DNA of 20,815 bases from IMG/VR virus record IMGVR_UViG_3300034190_000408, positions 1 through 20,815 of that record. One strand, 5' to 3'. Source of the stretch: a virus. The position numbers and the translations under genes are program-made. The notes under the pieces were generated by a model. The model was given only the letters and a program-made list of their open reading frames with translations, had not been told where the DNA came from and did not search any database. Below are positions 19,045-20,815 of this stretch, piece after piece (within the stretch, counting starts at the first letter, position 1; the number at the start of each line of letters is the position of its first letter).

Positions 19045-19685
19045 TACTAAATGATGTTGTCACAGAAGTAAGAAGGATAGTACAAGATACTAATACCCCT
19101 CAAAGGTATTCTGATACTGTACTTGTAGGGTTTGCTAACCAAGCACTTAAACGTATTGCTGTGTTGCGTCCTGATCTTTTTGCTTTTATTGGCGACATTA
19201 CTACTACTGCAGGTGCAGTAATACAATCTATGCCTTCTGATTCTATTCGTTTGATTGATATATACAATGTCAAAGGTGGCAGCGGTATTACAGAAACAAA
19301 TAGAGAGTCATTAAATCAAGCTTATCCTTCTTGGATGAATGATACAGCAGGGCCTGCTGTTAATTTTATGCGTCATGTAAGGAATGCTAATAAATTTTTT
19401 ATATATCCAAAAGCTCCTGCTGATCAAATTCTTGTAGGAGAATATGCACAAACACCTCCAACATATGATGGGTCAACTACAGTAGCTCTTTTACCTGATG
19501 CTTATTTTCCTGTCGTGGTTGATGCTACAGTGTTTATTACTGAGTCTGTTGATAATGAGCATGTTAATTCTAAACGTGCACAAATATTCCAACAGTCATT
19601 TACACAGTCTCTTGGTGTAGCCGCTCAAAGTAGAGAAGTAACAGATACTGAAAGAGGCGGGTTAGATGAGGAGGATGTAACATAA
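19041..19685 (+). CDS. head-tail adaptor protein (DUF6682/P22 gp4-like position)
   Basis: The 214-residue protein begins with VVTEVRRIVQDTNTPQRYSD and then a helical GFANQALKRIAVLRPDLF, a common start in phage adaptor proteins that bind below the portal. The middle is beta-rich with ESLNQAYPSWMND and FFIYPKAPADQILVGEYAQT, where 'F.i.P.p' strands are typical. It ends with a helix including DATVFITESVDNEHVNSKRA and an acidic tail. The position after capsid genes matches the tail-accessory gene of P22-like phages. No ribosome site is strong; it is coupled by ATGA to the upstream gene. I recall the family DUF6682 for such proteins; that name is less certain than the adaptor role. Confidence 0.78.
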   Translation: MILNDVVTEVRRIVQDTNTPQRYSDTVLVGFANQALKRIAVLRPDLFAFIGDITTTAGAVIQSMPSDSIRLIDIYNVKGGSGITETNRESLNQAYPSWMNDTAGPAVNFMRHVRNANKFFIYPKAPADQILVGEYAQTPPTYDGSTTVALLPDAYFPVVVDATVFITESVDNEHVNSKRAQIFQQSFTQSLGVAAQSREVTDTERGGLDEEDVT

Positions 19686-20338
19686 TGGCTGACAGAACTT
19701 TTTTAGATATAGTAAATAGATTATCTCCTAGCGTACCGGGTTGCCCTACGCCAGTAGTAGAACAATACGTTCGTGATGCAGCAATCGAGGCTTGTGAAAA
19801 AACATTAGCTTATCGGTACGAACAACCTAAAATAAGGTTAGTTCCCGGTGGTCATGATTATGCTTACGACACACCTAATGAGACTGAAGTACATGCAGTG
19901 TTAACTGCTACAGTTAATGAAAGCAGGTTAACTCCTGTAACATTAGAACAATTATTTGATATGTATCCTAAGTGGCCAAACCAATCTACTGATGAACAGG
20001 CAGAACCTAGGTTCTTAACACAGTTAGATCCTGACCATTTTTCTTTAGCACCAGTTCCGGATAATTCCGTGACATATGATGTTAGAATGATATTGTGTCT
20101 TAAACCATTAAGAACATCTACTAAAATGGATAAAACAGTTCTTGATGAATTAGAAAATGTAATTATGCACGGAGCACTCCAACACCTATTAGTTTTACCT
20201 GATAGATCATGGAGTGATAGAGAGCTAGCTACTTATCATGCTAAGCAGTTTGTTATGAAAACTGCAGAACGTAGAGCTAGAACTAATCTCGGTGCTTCAA
20301 AAGCATCTATGCGTGTACAGATGCAAAAGTTTGGGTGA
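19685..20338 (+). CDS. head-tail connector / tail tube-type protein, 217 residues
   Basis: It shares one base with the stop of the previous gene, with GAGGAGG 10 bases upstream. The N-terminus TFLDIVNRLSPSVPGCPTPV and helix VEQYVRDAAIEACEKTLAYR suit an adaptor-like fold. The middle contains HDYAYDTPNETEVHAVLTAT and LDPDHFSLAPVPDNS followed by a YDVRMILCLKPLR strand. The C-terminal helices LENVIMHGALQHLLVLPDR and YHAKQFVMKTAERRARTN are typical of podovirus-like connector proteins. The two adjacent adaptor-size proteins probably form successive rings under the portal. Exact ring (stopper, hub or tube) cannot be decided. Confidence 0.72.
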   Translation: MADRTFLDIVNRLSPSVPGCPTPVVEQYVRDAAIEACEKTLAYRYEQPKIRLVPGGHDYAYDTPNETEVHAVLTATVNESRLTPVTLEQLFDMYPKWPNQSTDEQAEPRFLTQLDPDHFSLAPVPDNSVTYDVRMILCLKPLRTSTKMDKTVLDELENVIMHGALQHLLVLPDRSWSDRELATYHAKQFVMKTAERRARTNLGASKASMRVQMQKFG

Positions 20339-20346
20339 GGTAAATT

Positions 20347-20679
20347 ATGGCTGATACAATAAAATTAGTAAAGGGAGATGAATTACCACAAATCACACTT
20401 ACACTTACTGATGACGTAGCTAATGCTGCTTTAGATTTATCTGCTGCTTCTACTGTTGTAACAATTAAGTTTAGGTTAAGAGGTGGTACTACAACTCTAT
20501 CTACAATTTCTACTACTAAACTTACTACTGGTGCTGACGGTAAAGTATATTTTAATTTCGCTGGTGGTGTACTTGATGTAGACCCCGGAGAATATGAAGG
20601 TGAAATTAATATCGATTTTAATGGTAGTTCTCAAACAGTTTACGACACATTAAATTTTAGAGTACGGGATAATTTCTAA
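20347..20679 (+). CDS. BppU N-terminal domain-like structural protein, 110 residues
   Basis: GAGGT lies 6 bases before the ATG. The product starts MADTIKLVKGDELPQITLTL, an entry seen in baseplate/upper-protein N-terminal domains. A beta-sandwich pattern follows: TIKFRLRGGTTTLSTIST, then GKVYFNFAGGVLDVDPGEYE, then EINIDFNGSSQTVYDTLNFR and the ending VRDNF. 'xxxG(D)xxPxxxxxLxD ... l(dl)s(ga)atvxfxlr ... dpG.Y.gei.v.f..G...t.' is the typical BppU_N-like layout. It probably forms or anchors part of the tail tip or a fibre. Confidence 0.7.
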   Translation: MADTIKLVKGDELPQITLTLTDDVANAALDLSAASTVVTIKFRLRGGTTTLSTISTTKLTTGADGKVYFNFAGGVLDVDPGEYEGEINIDFNGSSQTVYDTLNFRVRDNF

Positions 20680-20815
20680 TGGCTAACGTTAGTGTATCTA
20701 ACATTACACTATCAGCTATTGTTTCAGTAACAGTTAGCATAGCTAGTTATAGTGCTTCTGCTTCTTACACTGATGTTGTTTATTCTACTGACGGCGCTTC
20801 GGTGTCATACAACTA
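20679..20815 (+). CDS. start of a Ser/Thr/Val-rich structural protein, cut by window edge
   Basis: The ATG shares one base with the preceding stop (TAATG) and the frame stays open to the right edge, about 45 codons. The visible part reads MANVSVSNITLSAIVSVTVS and continues with SYSASASYTDVVYSTDGASV. It is rich in Ser, Val, Thr, Ala and Tyr, alternates hydrophobic and polar residues as in beta strands, and has no charge-rich or catalytic motif. This would suit a fibre, tail or adhesin-like protein. No ribosome site is obvious, so coupling to the upstream gene is likely. Confidence 0.6.
   Translation, partial: MANVSVSNITLSAIVSVTVSIASYSASASYTDVVYSTDGASVSYN

Noticed and set aside
1-20815. tRNA genes, CRISPR arrays, integrase, transposase
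   Set aside because: No cloverleaf-like segment, regularly spaced repeat array or recombinase motif was recognised by eye; a tRNA scan would be needed to be certain.

Overview
The window looks like the central part of a tailed bacteriophage genome, with a P22-like (podovirus-type) head module. It is AT-leaning and densely packed, with genes overlapping by 1 to 29 bases. No integrase, repressor of recognisable type, RNA polymerase, tRNA, CRISPR array or insertion sequence was seen. Several intergenic promoter-like sites carry a CTTGAC core, as in alphaproteobacterial sigma-70 promoters. The gene set (short PolA, RecB-like nuclease, CobS/CobT-like trio, small YKDGG proteins) resembles marine phages. 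An alphaproteobacterial marine host is therefore my best guess, but it is an inference.

Left arm, minus strand, about 10280 down to 1. Genes read leftward from the centre: two paralogous 96/97-residue proteins and a 60-residue protein, separated by hairpins and terminators; then a chain of very small genes (zinc-ribbon protein, 31- and 58-residue membrane proteins, a 59-residue protein) that mostly overlap by ATGA; then a three-gene chaperone-like module (MoxR/CobS-like AAA+ ATPase, DUF3150 protein, HExxH plus VWA-domain protein); then three unrecognised proteins; a proteasome-like Ntn-hydrolase; a DUF6378 protein; a family A DNA polymerase; a small protein; and a RecB/Cas4-like exonuclease cut by the window edge. 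This is the early/replication arm.

Centre, about 9094 to 10568. There are two mostly non-coding stretches. The first (9094-9749) has a cluster of TTTAGATA octamers, a strong minus-strand terminator, a promoter candidate and a possible 53-residue plus-strand gene. The second (10278-10568) holds divergent promoters, direct repeats and a G6/C7 tract just before the terminase genes. Replication origin, early/late switch and packaging site are all plausible functions here.

Right arm, plus strand, 10569 to the end. The order is terminase small subunit, two tiny genes, terminase large subunit, terminator and new promoter, two small genes sharing a duplicated leader, portal, small protein, scaffold, major capsid protein, decoration-like protein, terminator-like hairpin, three small basic Cys-containing proteins, an acidic protein, two head-tail adaptor-type proteins, a BppU-like protein and the start of a Ser/Thr/Val-rich protein cut by the window edge. 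This is the virion assembly arm.

The items most worth a second look are the AAA/DUF3150/VWA module with its unknown neighbours, leucine at the PolA position equivalent to E. coli Phe762, the octamer cluster in the centre, and the run of unannotated micro-genes.
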